Position numbers and translations under genes: made by a program | Notes under the pieces: model-generated | What the model was told of the DNA's origin: nothing | The model's input: only the letters and a program-made list of their open reading frames with translations | The model's database searches: none | Shown: positions 14,372 to 23,069 of the stretch, piece after piece | How positions within the stretch are numbered: the stretch's first letter is position 1 | How the letters are laid out: each line of letters starts with the position of its first letter | Origin: DATDAH01 sp963725155 | GTDB lineage: Bacteria; Actinomycetota; Acidimicrobiia; Acidimicrobiales; DATDAH01 | Length of the DNA stretch: 64,000 bases | Reading direction: 5' to 3' | Assembly: GCA_963725155.1 (NCBI GenBank) | Contig: CAVRXU010000005.1 | Coordinates: 62,001 to 126,000 of the forward strand

Positions 14372-15511
14372 GTGAACGCGTGGGTGATCCACTCGCCCGG
14401 ACCGGTTGACGGCGGTCCGCTGAAGCCCCGAGACCTTCCGACTCCGGAGCCCCTCGGCCGCGAGGTGCGAGTCCGGGTTTCGGTCTGCGGGGTGTGCCGC
14501 ACCGACCTGCACGTGGCCGAGGGCGACCTCCCGGTCCACCGGCCGGACGTGGTTCCCGGCCACGAGGTCGTGGGCCGGGTCGACGCCCTGGGGCCGGAGG
14601 CTTCCCGTTTCACCGTCGGCGACCGGATCGGGATCGCCTGGCTGCGGGGCACTTGCGGGACCTGCCGGTTCTGCGTCCGGGGCGACGAGAACCTGTGCCT
14701 CGCCCCGAGCTTCACCGGCTGGGACGCCGACGGCGGCTACGCCGAGCAGGCCCTCGTGGACGAACGCTACGCCTACGCCCTGCCCGAGGCGTTCACCGAC
14801 GCCGAGGCGGCCCCCCTGCTCTGCGCCGGGATCATCGGGTTCCGGGCTCTGCGCCGGGCCGAGGTCCCGCCGGGCGGTCGACTCGGCATCTACGGCTTCG
14901 GGGGCTCGGCCCACCTGGCCGCCCAGGTCGCTCTGGCCGAGGGGGCGACGGTGTACGTGATGACCCGCGCGGCCGAGGCCCGGGCACTGGCCGCCGAGCT
15001 CGGCGCCGCCTGGGTCGGCGACACCTTCGATCGGCCCCCCGAGCCCCTCGACTCGGCCATCTGCTTCGCCCCGGCGGGCGAGATCGTCCCCGCGGCGCTC
15101 GAAGCCCTGGACCGGGGCGGGACGCTGGCCGTAGCCGGCATCCACCTGTCCGACGTGCCGCCCCTCGACTACCAGCGCCACCTGTTCCAGGAGCGCCAGG
15201 TCCGCTCGGTCACGGCCAACACCCGCCAGGACGGCGAGGACTTCCTGGCCACCGCGGCCCGCATCGGGATCCGGGTGACCACCACGCCGTATGCCCTTGC
15301 GGCGGCCGACCGGGCCCTGGTCGACCTGGCCCACGACCGGGTCCACGGCGCCGCCGTCCTCCACGTCACCGACCCCTGGCCCCATCCGCGCCGGCCCCTG
15401 ATTCGGCTCCCGGCGCCGCCGAATCAGGTGCCAGAAGCGTGGTGGCCGGGTCGTAGCCTCTCTGCATCGTGGTCACCGACTCGCTCACCGAGGCCCTCCG
15501 GGCCGCCCTGA
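14372..15511 (+). CDS. Zinc-dependent alcohol dehydrogenase family protein
   Basis: A medium-chain dehydrogenase that oxidises alcohols with NAD(P)+. The catalytic zinc site is Cys in VCGVCRTDLHVAEGD and GHEVVG. The structural zinc loop is C-x2-C-x2-C-x7-C in CGTCRFCVRGDENLC, and the Rossmann glycines are GIYGFGGSAH. The GTG start lies 5 nt after the tRNA. About 40 residues after the normal family C-terminus (GAAVLHVTD) the frame keeps going, passes through a hairpin and overlaps argS by 43 nt. The last part is probably not native, and a lost stop or frameshift near 15380 is possible. Confidence 0.88.
   Translation: MNAWVIHSPGPVDGGPLKPRDLPTPEPLGREVRVRVSVCGVCRTDLHVAEGDLPVHRPDVVPGHEVVGRVDALGPEASRFTVGDRIGIAWLRGTCGTCRFCVRGDENLCLAPSFTGWDADGGYAEQALVDERYAYALPEAFTDAEAAPLLCAGIIGFRALRRAEVPPGGRLGIYGFGGSAHLAAQVALAEGATVYVMTRAAEARALAAELGAAWVGDTFDRPPEPLDSAICFAPAGEIVPAALEALDRGGTLAVAGIHLSDVPPLDYQRHLFQERQVRSVTANTRQDGEDFLATAARIGIRVTTTPYALAAADRALVDLAHDRVHGAAVLHVTDPWPHPRRPLIRLPAPPNQVPEAWWPGRSLSASWSPTRSPRPSGPP
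15397..15428. terminator. Hairpin between the alcohol dehydrogenase and argS
   Basis: CCTGATTCGGC (15397-15407) pairs perfectly with GCCGAATCAGG (15418-15428), 10-nt loop. It lies inside the extended dehydrogenase frame and just before the argS promoter. Confidence 0.6.
15454..15459 (+). promoter_or_regulatory. -10 box of argS
   Basis: TAGCCT, 9 nt before the GTG at 15469. Confidence 0.5.
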
Positions 15512-17109
15512 CCGCCTGCGGTGTCGACGCACCCGACACCATCCAACTCGAACGGCCGGCCCGTCGGGAGCACGGGGACTGGTCGTCCAACGTGGCCCTG
15601 GTCTCGGCCAAGGCCGCCGGGCGCAACCCCCGGGAGCTGGCCGCTGACCTCGTCGCCGCCCTCGAAGCCGCTCCCGCGCCCCACGTGGTCAAGGTGGAGA
15701 TCGCCGGCCCCGGCTTCGTCAACTTCCACCTCGACGAGGGATGGCTGCACGACGTCCTGACCCAGGTCGTCACCGAGGGGGCCGATGGGTACGCCACCCC
15801 CGACCTCGGGAACGGCAAGAAGGTCATGGTGGAGTTCGTCAGCGCCAACCCCACCGGTCCGCTCCACGCCGGCCACGCCCGAGGTGCCGTGTACGGCGAC
15901 TCGTTGGCCCGCCTCCTCGAGCGGACGGGCCACGACGTGTCCCGGGAGTTCTACGTCAACGACCGGGGCATCCAGACCCAGCTGTTCGCCGATTCACTCG
16001 TCGCGGCCAAGGCCGGAGCGGAGACGCCTGATGGGGGATACCAGGGCGAGTACATCGACGAGTGGGCAGCCGAGATGCCTGAGGACGCCGATCCACTGGA
16101 GTGGGGCCTGGCCCGGGCCCGCAAGGACCAGGCCGACACCCTCGCTCGGATCGGCATCGTCTTCGACACCTACTTCAGCGAGCGGTCGATGGTCGCCTCG
16201 GGAGCGATCGAGCAGACCCTGGCCGATCTCCTGGCGCGGGACGCCCCGGACAAGCCCGACGGCGCCGATGAGTGGAAGGTGGCCTACGAGGCCGACGGAG
16301 CGACCTGGCTGCGCTCGACGGCGTTCGGCGACGACAAGGACCGGGTCCTGGTCAAGACCGACGGTGACTACACGTACGTCCTGCCGGACATCGCCTACCA
16401 CCGGGACAAGTTCGCCCGGGGCTTCGAGCTGCTCATCAACGTCTGGGGAGCCGACCACCACGGCTATGTCCCACGGCTCAAGAACGCGGTGCAGGCGCTG
16501 GGCCACGACCCCGACGAGCTGGAGATCGTGATCACCCAGCTGGTGAACCTGCTGCGGGCCGGCGAACCCGTCCGCCTGTCCCGGCGGGCCGGCAACATCA
16601 TCACCCTGGCCGAGATCCTCGACGAGGTCGGCCCGGACAGCGCCCGGATCACGTTCCTCCTCCAGTCGATGGACAGCCCACAGACGGTCGACCTGGCCGA
16701 AGTCGCCAGCCAGGCCATGGAGAACCCGGTCTTCTACGTCCAGTACGCCCACGCCCGGATCCAGTCCATCGGGCGCAAGGTGGCCGAGCTGGGCGGCGAG
16801 CGGGCGCCCTTGGCCGATGTCGACCTGGGCCTGCTCACCCACGAGCGGGAGCTGGAGCTGCTGCGGTCGCTGTCCGAGCTGCCCGAGGTGGTGGCCGGGG
16901 CGACCCTCGGTCGGGCGCCCCACCAGGTCACGACCTGGGTCCGGGACCTGGCCGGCCGGTTCCATGGCTTCTACCACGACTGCTACGTGGTGGCCGACAG
17001 CGTCGATCCCGCCCTGACCCAGGCCCGCCTGTGGCTGGTCGAGGCCGTGCGGGTCGGCCTGGCCATCGGGCTGGACCTGCTCGGGGCCAGCGCGCCCGAC
17101 GAGATGTGA
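15469..17109 (+). CDS. argS: Arginyl-tRNA synthetase
   Basis: Class I aminoacyl-tRNA synthetase that charges tRNA-Arg. The 546-aa protein shows the N-terminal additional domain (REHGDWSSNVALVSAKAAG) and the HIGH-type signature in SANPTGPLHAGHARGAVYGD near residues 125-145. Next come the FYVNDRGIQ region, WGADHHGYVPRLKNAVQALG, and a KMSKR-equivalent SRRAGNIITL near 365-375, where the canonical Lys residues are missing as in many ArgRS. The DALR anticodon-binding domain is at the C-terminus. It overlaps lysA by 4 nt (GTGA). argS-lysA is a conserved actinobacterial pair. Confidence 0.97.
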   Translation: MVTDSLTEALRAALTACGVDAPDTIQLERPARREHGDWSSNVALVSAKAAGRNPRELAADLVAALEAAPAPHVVKVEIAGPGFVNFHLDEGWLHDVLTQVVTEGADGYATPDLGNGKKVMVEFVSANPTGPLHAGHARGAVYGDSLARLLERTGHDVSREFYVNDRGIQTQLFADSLVAAKAGAETPDGGYQGEYIDEWAAEMPEDADPLEWGLARARKDQADTLARIGIVFDTYFSERSMVASGAIEQTLADLLARDAPDKPDGADEWKVAYEADGATWLRSTAFGDDKDRVLVKTDGDYTYVLPDIAYHRDKFARGFELLINVWGADHHGYVPRLKNAVQALGHDPDELEIVITQLVNLLRAGEPVRLSRRAGNIITLAEILDEVGPDSARITFLLQSMDSPQTVDLAEVASQAMENPVFYVQYAHARIQSIGRKVAELGGERAPLADVDLGLLTHERELELLRSLSELPEVVAGATLGRAPHQVTTWVRDLAGRFHGFYHDCYVVADSVDPALTQARLWLVEAVRVGLAIGLDLLGASAPDEM

Positions 17110-18374
17110 CCCCGCTCCCGCGGGGGCTCCTGCCCGACACGGCGACCGTGGCCGAGGACGGCGGCCTGAGCATCGGGGGCTGTGACCTCCTCGACCTCGC
17201 CGCCGAGTTCGGCACCCCCGTCTTCGTCTACGACGAGACCCACCTGCGGTCCCGCTGCCAGGAGGCGGTGACCGCCTTCGGCGAGGGCGTGGCCTACGCC
17301 GCCAAGGCCTTCCTCTGCACGGCGATGGCCCGACTGGCGCACGAGGAGGGCATGCACCTCGACGTGGCCACGGGGGGCGAGCTGCACGTGGCCCTCGCCG
17401 CCGGCGTCCCGGCCGATCGCTTGGTCCTCCACGGCAACAACAAGTCCGAGACCGAGCTGGGACGAGCCCTCGCGGCCGGTGTGGGTCGCATCGTCGTCGA
17501 CTCCTTCGACGAGGTGGATCGGCTCGAGCGCCTCGCCTCCGCCGCCCCGACCCGTCCCCAGGTCCTGGTCCGGGTCACTCCGGGCGTCGAAGCCCACACC
17601 CACGAGTACGTGCGCACCGGCCAGGACGACTCGAAGTTCGGCTTCGGCCTCCGGTCCGGCGCCGCCGGCCAGGCCGTCGAGCGCCTCGGCGCCCTGGGCT
17701 CGGTCGACCTGATCGGCCTCCACGCCCACATCGGCAGTCAGGTGTTCGTGGTCGACTCATTCTTCCAGGCCGTCGAGGCCCTGGCCCCGTTCGTCAACGC
17801 CCAGGGCCTGCCGGAGCTGTCGATCGGCGGCGGGCTGGGCGTGGCCTACGTCGAGGGGGAGTCGGCCCCGACGATCACCGAGTGGGGCGGGGCCGTGCGG
17901 GCCGCGTGTGTCGACGCCGGCATCACCGCCCGGGTGTCGGCCGAGCCCGGGCGGGCCATCGCCGCCGCCGCGGCGGTCACCCTGTACAGGGTCGGCACCA
18001 TCAAGGACCTGCCCGGCATCCGCACCTACGTCGCCGTGGACGGCGGGATGAGCGACAACCCCCGACCGGTGCTCTACGGCAGTGGCTATGAGACCTTCCT
18101 GCCCCGGGCGACCGACGCCGTGCGGGACCGGCCGGTTCGGGTCGTCGGCAAGCATTGTGAGGCCGGCGACCTGCTCGTGGCCGATGGCCGGGTCCCCGGC
18201 GATCTGGCCGTGGGCGACGTCCTGGCCACGCCGGTCACCGGGGCCTACGGCCACTCCATGGGCTCCAACTACAACAAAGTCCCTCGCCCGCCGGTCGTGT
18301 TCGTGAGGGACGGCGATGCCCGTCTCGTCGTCCGCCGCGAGACCGACGACGACCTCCTCCGCCTCGACCTCTGA
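17106..18374 (+). CDS. lysA: Diaminopimelate decarboxylase
   Basis: PLP enzyme that converts meso-diaminopimelate to lysine, the last step of lysine synthesis. The 422-aa protein has the PLP lysine in VAYAAKAFLCTAMARL near residue 65 and HGNNKSETEL. Next come IGLHAHIGSQ with the conserved histidine, the phosphate loop ELSIGGGLGVAY, AEPGRAI, and the active-site cysteine in GKHCEAGD with MGSNYNKVPRP near the end. The GTG start at 17106 overlaps the argS stop. Downstream is a bidirectional hairpin. Confidence 0.97.
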   Translation: MTPLPRGLLPDTATVAEDGGLSIGGCDLLDLAAEFGTPVFVYDETHLRSRCQEAVTAFGEGVAYAAKAFLCTAMARLAHEEGMHLDVATGGELHVALAAGVPADRLVLHGNNKSETELGRALAAGVGRIVVDSFDEVDRLERLASAAPTRPQVLVRVTPGVEAHTHEYVRTGQDDSKFGFGLRSGAAGQAVERLGALGSVDLIGLHAHIGSQVFVVDSFFQAVEALAPFVNAQGLPELSIGGGLGVAYVEGESAPTITEWGGAVRAACVDAGITARVSAEPGRAIAAAAAVTLYRVGTIKDLPGIRTYVAVDGGMSDNPRPVLYGSGYETFLPRATDAVRDRPVRVVGKHCEAGDLLVADGRVPGDLAVGDVLATPVTGAYGHSMGSNYNKVPRPPVVFVRDGDARLVVRRETDDDLLRLDL

Positions 18375-18394
18375 CCCCCCATCCACCTCTGTAT

Positions 18395-18424
18395 CTGAAC
18401 CTCGCGCTGGGACTCGAGGTTCAG
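18395..18424. terminator. Bidirectional terminator between lysA and the pseudokinase
   Basis: CTGAACCTCG (18395-18404) and CGAGGTTCAG (18415-18424) form a perfect 10-bp stem with a 10-nt loop. The right arm contains the stop codon of the convergent pseudokinase gene. Confidence 0.65.
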
Positions 18425-18924
18425 CTCCCGGAACGGATGGTGCGGATGAGCGCGGCGAGGGCCGGTCCGTCGGGGTCCGGGCTGGTGGTCCGGCGGGCGG
18501 CGCCGAAGCCGCACAGGATCGGGTGGCCGTCGGCATCGAGGAGGACGTGCTCGGGGTGGAGGGCGGCATGGGCCAAGCCGATCCGGCGGAGGCGGTCGAC
18601 CGTGGCCGTGAGATGGGCGACGACCAGATCCGGGTCAGGGGCGGGGCGGTCGGCCAGCGAGCCGGCGGGGACGAAGCCGAGCACGATTGCCGTACAGCCG
18701 TGACGGTCGAGGATGTCGAGGAGACGGACCACGCCGTCGCCCTGCGCCGATTGGAGCAGCCGGGCCTCTCGGCGGAGCGCGGCCCGCGACGACCAGCCGG
18801 CTGCGGGCGGGGTGGCCTTGATCACGACGGGGGCCTCGCCCGGCCGTCGGGCCCGCACCACGACCCGATCCGGCTGACCCCCCAGGACCACCTCGGGGGT
18901 CCAACCGCCAGGGAGATCATCCAT
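18421..18924 (-). CDS. Compact protein pseudokinase
   Basis: A 167-aa protein with a protein-kinase N-lobe and core but no full C-lobe. The ATP lysine is kept in VVIKATPP (K36) and an alpha-C glutamate in REARLL (E53). The catalytic loop reads HAALHPEHVLLD, so the HRD aspartate is Ala (121). The DFG motif reads CGFG, so the metal-binding Asp is Gly (139). Phosphotransfer is therefore unlikely; a binding or scaffold role is inferred. The start overlaps the end of the FtsK-like ATPase gene by 8 nt, so it belongs to the secretion-like operon. A partner with an FHA domain in the same operon is suggestive. Confidence 0.75.
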   Translation of the reverse strand: MDDLPGGWTPEVVLGGQPDRVVVRARRPGEAPVVIKATPPAAGWSSRAALRREARLLQSAQGDGVVRLLDILDRHGCTAIVLGFVPAGSLADRPAPDPDLVVAHLTATVDRLRRIGLAHAALHPEHVLLDADGHPILCGFGAARRTTSPDPDGPALAALIRTIRSGS

Positions 18925-21900
18925 CGGCCAGCGCCACCTGGATGACCGCCGCCTCGCCGTCGTCCACGAGCACGCCCCGCCCGGGAGGTGGGTTGGGCCC
19001 GACCGGAGGCAAGGCCAGGGTCCAGGAGTCGGCGTCGTGGACCGCGTCGGGGGCCAGGGCCAGGCCGTGAGCGGCCGGACGGAGCTCGGACAACCACGCG
19101 CCGTAGGCCGAGCGCCAGGCGTCGGCCCGCACGCCGACCACCATCCGGGCGTCGGGGTGCCGGCGGGTCACGAGATCCCGCAGGACGCCCTCAGGGTCAG
19201 CCAGGGTCTCGGCGTCGTCCACGGCGAAGAGCCGGGGTCGAGGCTGGTCGAGCCAGGCCCGGACCTCGGCCCGGAACCGCTCGGCGTCGTCGCCGGCTCG
19301 GTACGCCGTCAGCGGGCGGTCGGGCGCGGCCAGGAGCCGGGCGAAGGCGGTGGAGCGCCCGGACTGCGGCGGACCACTGATCACGAAGGCCGTCCCGGCC
19401 CGCAACAGAGTGCGAGCCGGCAGGAGGTCACGGTCCCGGCGGCCGAGGGCGACGCCGGGACCGTCGTCCTCGAGGTCCCGCAGCGACACCCGGGCCGGAA
19501 GCGGGCCGACCGACGGCGGGCCCGATCCCGGGGCCAGAGGACCGTGGGCTGCGGCCACCTCCACGGCCGAACAGTCCACCAACCCGACCTGGACCTCGTG
19601 GCCGGCTCCGCACCGACCGCGCCCGGGCGGCAGGGGTCGGGAGGGCGGGCGGAGGCCGAGGATGCCGTAGTCGGCCGGGTCGTCGAGGCGAAGGGCGACG
19701 ACCTGGTCGGCGGTGGCGAGCACAGACGGTGGCAGCAGCGTCGGTCGGCTGCTGGTCAACAGCAGGGCCACGCCGTGGCCGGGTCCTGCTTGGGCGAGCC
19801 GGTCGATGTCCTCCAGAAGTCGGAGGCCGCCGAGGTCGTCCACGGCCGCCCCCAGCGCTTCGTAGCCGTCGATCACCACGACGACGAGGGGTCCGTCCGT
19901 GTCGGTCCGGGCTCCGACGCGCCCGATCAGCCGGCGGACGCCCGTCCGGTCGTGCGCGGGCACCACCGCGCCGACGTGGGGGAGGTCGGCCAGGTCGGCC
20001 AGGTCGCCGGCCCGGGTCACGACGTGGATGTGGAGGGTCGCGGCCGACCGGTCCCGGGCCAGAGCGAGGATGCTGGTGCGCACCGCGGTCGTGCGCCCCG
20101 ACCCTCGCCCTCCGAGGACGACGAAATGGCCGGCCGTCGGGGACCAGGTCAACGGAGGTTGAGTGCGCTCCTCGGGGCAGTCGGCCTGTCCCACGACCAC
20201 GGGAGATGGGCCCGGCCCGGTCGGCTTCTCACGATCCAGCTGCAGGTGGTCGCAGAGCGGCGGGCGCCAGGCCGGCGTGGGTCGCGGACGGTCTCCCCAG
20301 GCGCCGGCCACCTCGTCGACCAACCGGTCGAGCTCGACGGTTCCCGCCCCGTCGCCGTCGGGCCAACGGTCACCGACGCGGCGGACCGCCACTCCCGGAT
20401 GGTTGGCCCCGCCCTCCGGCCCGGACGCGCTGGCGATCTGGACCACACGCAGGCCCTGGCCCACTCGGAGCCAGGCCCGGCCCGGCCGATCGGCGGGGAG
20501 CGCGGAGGCCTCCGGTCCGCCGAGCACGTCCTGAGAGTCGGCGGCATCGAGCGTGCGCAGGCAGAGGCGGAGGGCGGTGTTGGCCCGGATGTCGTCGTTG
20601 ACGGCGCCGGCCGGGCGCTGCGTGGCCAGCACGAGGTGGACCCCGAGGCTGCGCCCCCGACGGGCCACGTCGACCAAGGCACCGAGGAAGTCGGGGAGCT
20701 CAGCGGCCAGGGTGGCGAACTCGTCCACCACGACCACCAGCCGGGGCGGGCCGTCGGCGAGGTCCCGCAGGTCGCCCACCCCCGCGCCGCGCAGACCGGC
20801 CTCCCGCTCCCGGAGCTCGGCCCGCAGGCCGACCAGCAGCCGCTCACCGAGGCCGGCGTCCAGGTCGGTGACGACACCCGTGACGTGGGGCAGCCGGGCG
20901 CAGGCGTCGAAGGCGCTGCCCCCCTTGTAGTCCACGAGGACGAAGGCCAGGGCCGTCGGCGGGTGACGGTGGGCCAGGCCGGCGACCCAGGTCCGCAGCA
21001 GCTCGCTCTTGCCGGCGCCGGTCGTGCCGGCCACGAGCGCATGGGGCCCGTCGGCGACCAGGTCCACCGTGACGGTGCCGTCGACGCCGACACCCAACGG
21101 GGCGGCGAGCCGTCGGCGGCCGTCCTCGCTCGCCGCCGCGGCATCGGCCAGGAGCGACGCCAGCCCGATCCGCTCGGGTATGGCCGGGCCGGCCGGGTCG
21201 GGGTCGGTCCACCGGGCCGACGCCCGGCCGTACCGCTCGGCCAGCTCGACCGAGGCGAGGAACGGGCGGACGGGGCGCCCGTCGCCGTCGCCTGCGGCCC
21301 ACAGGCGGGCGCCGTCGGGGGTCCAGGCCAGGACGGCCCCGCAGCGGTCGGTCAGCTGGGCCCGGTGGTCGGCCAGTTCGATGCCGGGACCGGCGCCGTC
21401 CTGGCCGACGCTCAGCGCGGCCCCCGACCCCTTCTGATGGGGAAGCCATCGGGTGAACCGCCAGCCCGGTTCGGCCCGATCGCTCAGGGCCCAGGCCGTC
21501 GGCCCGGCGCGGGCCGTGACCTGGATGACCAAGGCCCGGCCCACGGCGTCGACCCACGGGCCCGGCCCGGCCACCCCGATCCGACGGTCCCCGTCGAGGC
21601 TCACGACCGCGGGGCTCCGCACTGCGTCGTCGATCCAGCCCACGGCCACCTGGCGAACCCCGGAGTCGTCGGCGCGGACCGACCACAGCCCGACGCCGGA
21701 GCGGGCCCGCTCGAAGGCCTCGACGGGGGTCGGGAAGCGGATCCGGGCGCGGGCGGCGATGCCGTGCTGGTGCGTCGCCAGTTGCTGTCGGTGACGTTCG
21801 CGGTCCTCGGCCCGCTCGGCGGCGTCGCGGCGAAGGGCCCGTCGGTGGCGGCGCCGGGCGTCGAGGTGGGCGCCCACGGCCAGGACGGGGGTCGCCGCGG

Positions 21901-22609
21901 TGACCAGACCCGCCGCCGGGTGGACGGTCAGCGCGAGGACCACGCCCACCGCGACCGGCAGGAGCAGGGAGGCCGGACCCGGTGGGCTCGGCGGTGAGGG
22001 CGGGGCCGGTCGCTCGGGTGGCGCAGGTGGTGGATCCGGTAGCGCGGCCCCCGTGGATGCGGCCCGGTGAACGGGCCCGCGGGGTGGGGACACCTGGGCC
22101 GGACCGGCGGGCACCTGGAGCTGGAGGTCCACGGCGCCGACCGACAGCACGGCGCCCGGTCGCAGCAGAGTGGGAGCGCCCACGGGATCGCCGTCAACGG
22201 CCGTGGACGCCCCGACCGCGACCGAGCTCACCGTCCACCCACCCGCGGTCGGCTCGACAATGGCGTGAGCCGCGGCGATCGACGGATGGTCGATGCGGAG
22301 CCCGCAGGCGACGCCCTGCCCGATGAGCAGGCGGCCGGGGAGCGGCACCGACTGCGGGGCGAGGGGCCCGGCCACCACGTGGAGATCGGGGCGGGCGGCA
22401 GGGGGCGGTGGGCCAACGGCGACGGTCGCGCCGTCGGCCAGCCCACAGGCGGCCAGCGGCGCCGTCTCGGCACAGGCCTCCCGGTCGACCAGCAGCATCC
22501 CGTCGGGTCGGCCGGGCCAGGCGCCGACCAGGTCCCGGGCCGTGACGTCGGTGCCGGCGGTGAACCGGATCTCGAGATCCGGCCCCCCGCCGCCGTCGGC
22601 CACACGCAC
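18917..22609 (-). CDS. FHA-domain FtsK/SpoIIIE ATPase of type VII secretion (EccC/EssC-like)
   Basis: Motor ATPase of a type VII (WXG100) secretion system. Order, approximate residues: ubiquitin-like start (1-75), FHA domain (85-160; GRLLIGQG and HPSIAAAHA), Pro-rich linker, two membrane spans (195-245), then three FtsK-type ATPase domains. Domain 1 (near 525) has an intact Walker A GTTGAGKSEL and Walker B LVVVVDEF. Domains 2 and 3 read GGRGSGRTT and GPPQSGRST, with Arg in place of Lys, so probably only domain 1 hydrolyses ATP. An N-terminal FHA is typical of Firmicutes EssC, not mycobacterial EccC. GTG 22609 is the first start after the WXG100 stop (1230 aa); the open frame to 23068 is a shadow of that gene. 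Confidence 0.9.
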   Translation of the reverse strand: MRVADGGGGPDLEIRFTAGTDVTARDLVGAWPGRPDGMLLVDREACAETAPLAACGLADGATVAVGPPPPAARPDLHVVAGPLAPQSVPLPGRLLIGQGVACGLRIDHPSIAAAHAIVEPTAGGWTVSSVAVGASTAVDGDPVGAPTLLRPGAVLSVGAVDLQLQVPAGPAQVSPPRGPVHRAASTGAALPDPPPAPPERPAPPSPPSPPGPASLLLPVAVGVVLALTVHPAAGLVTAATPVLAVGAHLDARRRHRRALRRDAAERAEDRERHRQQLATHQHGIAARARIRFPTPVEAFERARSGVGLWSVRADDSGVRQVAVGWIDDAVRSPAVVSLDGDRRIGVAGPGPWVDAVGRALVIQVTARAGPTAWALSDRAEPGWRFTRWLPHQKGSGAALSVGQDGAGPGIELADHRAQLTDRCGAVLAWTPDGARLWAAGDGDGRPVRPFLASVELAERYGRASARWTDPDPAGPAIPERIGLASLLADAAAASEDGRRRLAAPLGVGVDGTVTVDLVADGPHALVAGTTGAGKSELLRTWVAGLAHRHPPTALAFVLVDYKGGSAFDACARLPHVTGVVTDLDAGLGERLLVGLRAELREREAGLRGAGVGDLRDLADGPPRLVVVVDEFATLAAELPDFLGALVDVARRGRSLGVHLVLATQRPAGAVNDDIRANTALRLCLRTLDAADSQDVLGGPEASALPADRPGRAWLRVGQGLRVVQIASASGPEGGANHPGVAVRRVGDRWPDGDGAGTVELDRLVDEVAGAWGDRPRPTPAWRPPLCDHLQLDREKPTGPGPSPVVVGQADCPEERTQPPLTWSPTAGHFVVLGGRGSGRTTAVRTSILALARDRSAATLHIHVVTRAGDLADLADLPHVGAVVPAHDRTGVRRLIGRVGARTDTDGPLVVVVIDGYEALGAAVDDLGGLRLLEDIDRLAQAGPGHGVALLLTSSRPTLLPPSVLATADQVVALRLDDPADYGILGLRPPSRPLPPGRGRCGAGHEVQVGLVDCSAVEVAAAHGPLAPGSGPPSVGPLPARVSLRDLEDDGPGVALGRRDRDLLPARTLLRAGTAFVISGPPQSGRSTAFARLLAAPDRPLTAYRAGDDAERFRAEVRAWLDQPRPRLFAVDDAETLADPEGVLRDLVTRRHPDARMVVGVRADAWRSAYGAWLSELRPAAHGLALAPDAVHDADSWTLALPPVGPNPPPGRGVLVDDGEAAVIQVALADG

Positions 22610-22703
22610 GATGACCGACGGCGACGAGAGGTCGGGGTTGGATCGGGGGCCCGGCCCACTGGGAGGGGGCGGGCAGGCGGTGGGCAGGGCCCCTCGATCC
22701 AGA

Positions 22704-23003
22704 TCAGACCGCCGTGCCGTTGAGAGCCTGGCTGATGTTCTGACGGTTGCGCTCGACGTAGGTCGCGGATTCCCGCAGGGCCTCGGTGAGGCGGCGGAGC
22801 CCGGGAGCGAAGGTCTGGTTCCAGTCCTGACGGAACCGGTCGGCCACCCGGCCCTCCCAGCGAACGCTGCCCTGGGCCCCGGCGGGACCGACGGCGGCGG
22901 AGATCTCCTGGACCAGGCGCTCCAGCTCGCCGGCGTCCCGCTCGAAGAGGCGGCGCAGCGTGGCCAGCTGCCCCAGATCGGCTCCCACCTGATCGAACGG
23001 CAT
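22704..23003 (-). CDS. WXG100-family protein
   Basis: A 99-aa two-helix secretion substrate or chaperone of the ESAT-6 type. The N-terminal helix (LATLRRLFERDAGELERLVQEI) and C-terminal helix (RRLTEALRESATYVERNRQ) flank the turn motif WEG in VRWEGRVADRFRQDW. The usual secretion tail Y-x3-D/E is present as YVERN, about 16 residues from the end. AGGGAG lies upstream of the ATG at a normal spacing. It is the first gene of the unit followed by the FHA-FtsK ATPase and the pseudokinase. Confidence 0.93.
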   Translation of the reverse strand: MPFDQVGADLGQLATLRRLFERDAGELERLVQEISAAVGPAGAQGSVRWEGRVADRFRQDWNQTFAPGLRRLTEALRESATYVERNRQNISQALNGTAV

Positions 23004-23047
23004 GGCGGCGGTCTCCCTTCACGTCGTGGCTGTTGACCATGAGCATT

Positions 23048-23067
23048 ACATGAAACAACATGAAACA
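23048..23067. promoter_or_regulatory. Tandem 10-bp direct repeat in the divergent promoter
   Basis: ACATGAAACA occurs twice head-to-tail, exactly one helical turn apart. It lies in the 66-bp gap between the WXG100 gene and the divergent 609-aa gene. The block is AT-rich in a 70% GC genome. On the minus strand TTGTGT and TAATGC, spaced 16 nt, could be the WXG100 promoter and would include the repeats. Confidence 0.55.
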
Positions 23068-23069
23068 CA

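Noticed and set aside
19037..21997. A 986-codon plus-strand frame opposite the FHA-FtsK gene
   Set aside because: Antisense shadow with low-complexity composition; the minus strand has intact Walker and FHA motifs.
22610..23068. N-terminal extension of the FHA-FtsK ATPase to 23068
   Set aside because: It overlaps the whole WXG100 gene in another frame and reads as Arg/Ser/Pro-rich non-coding sequence.
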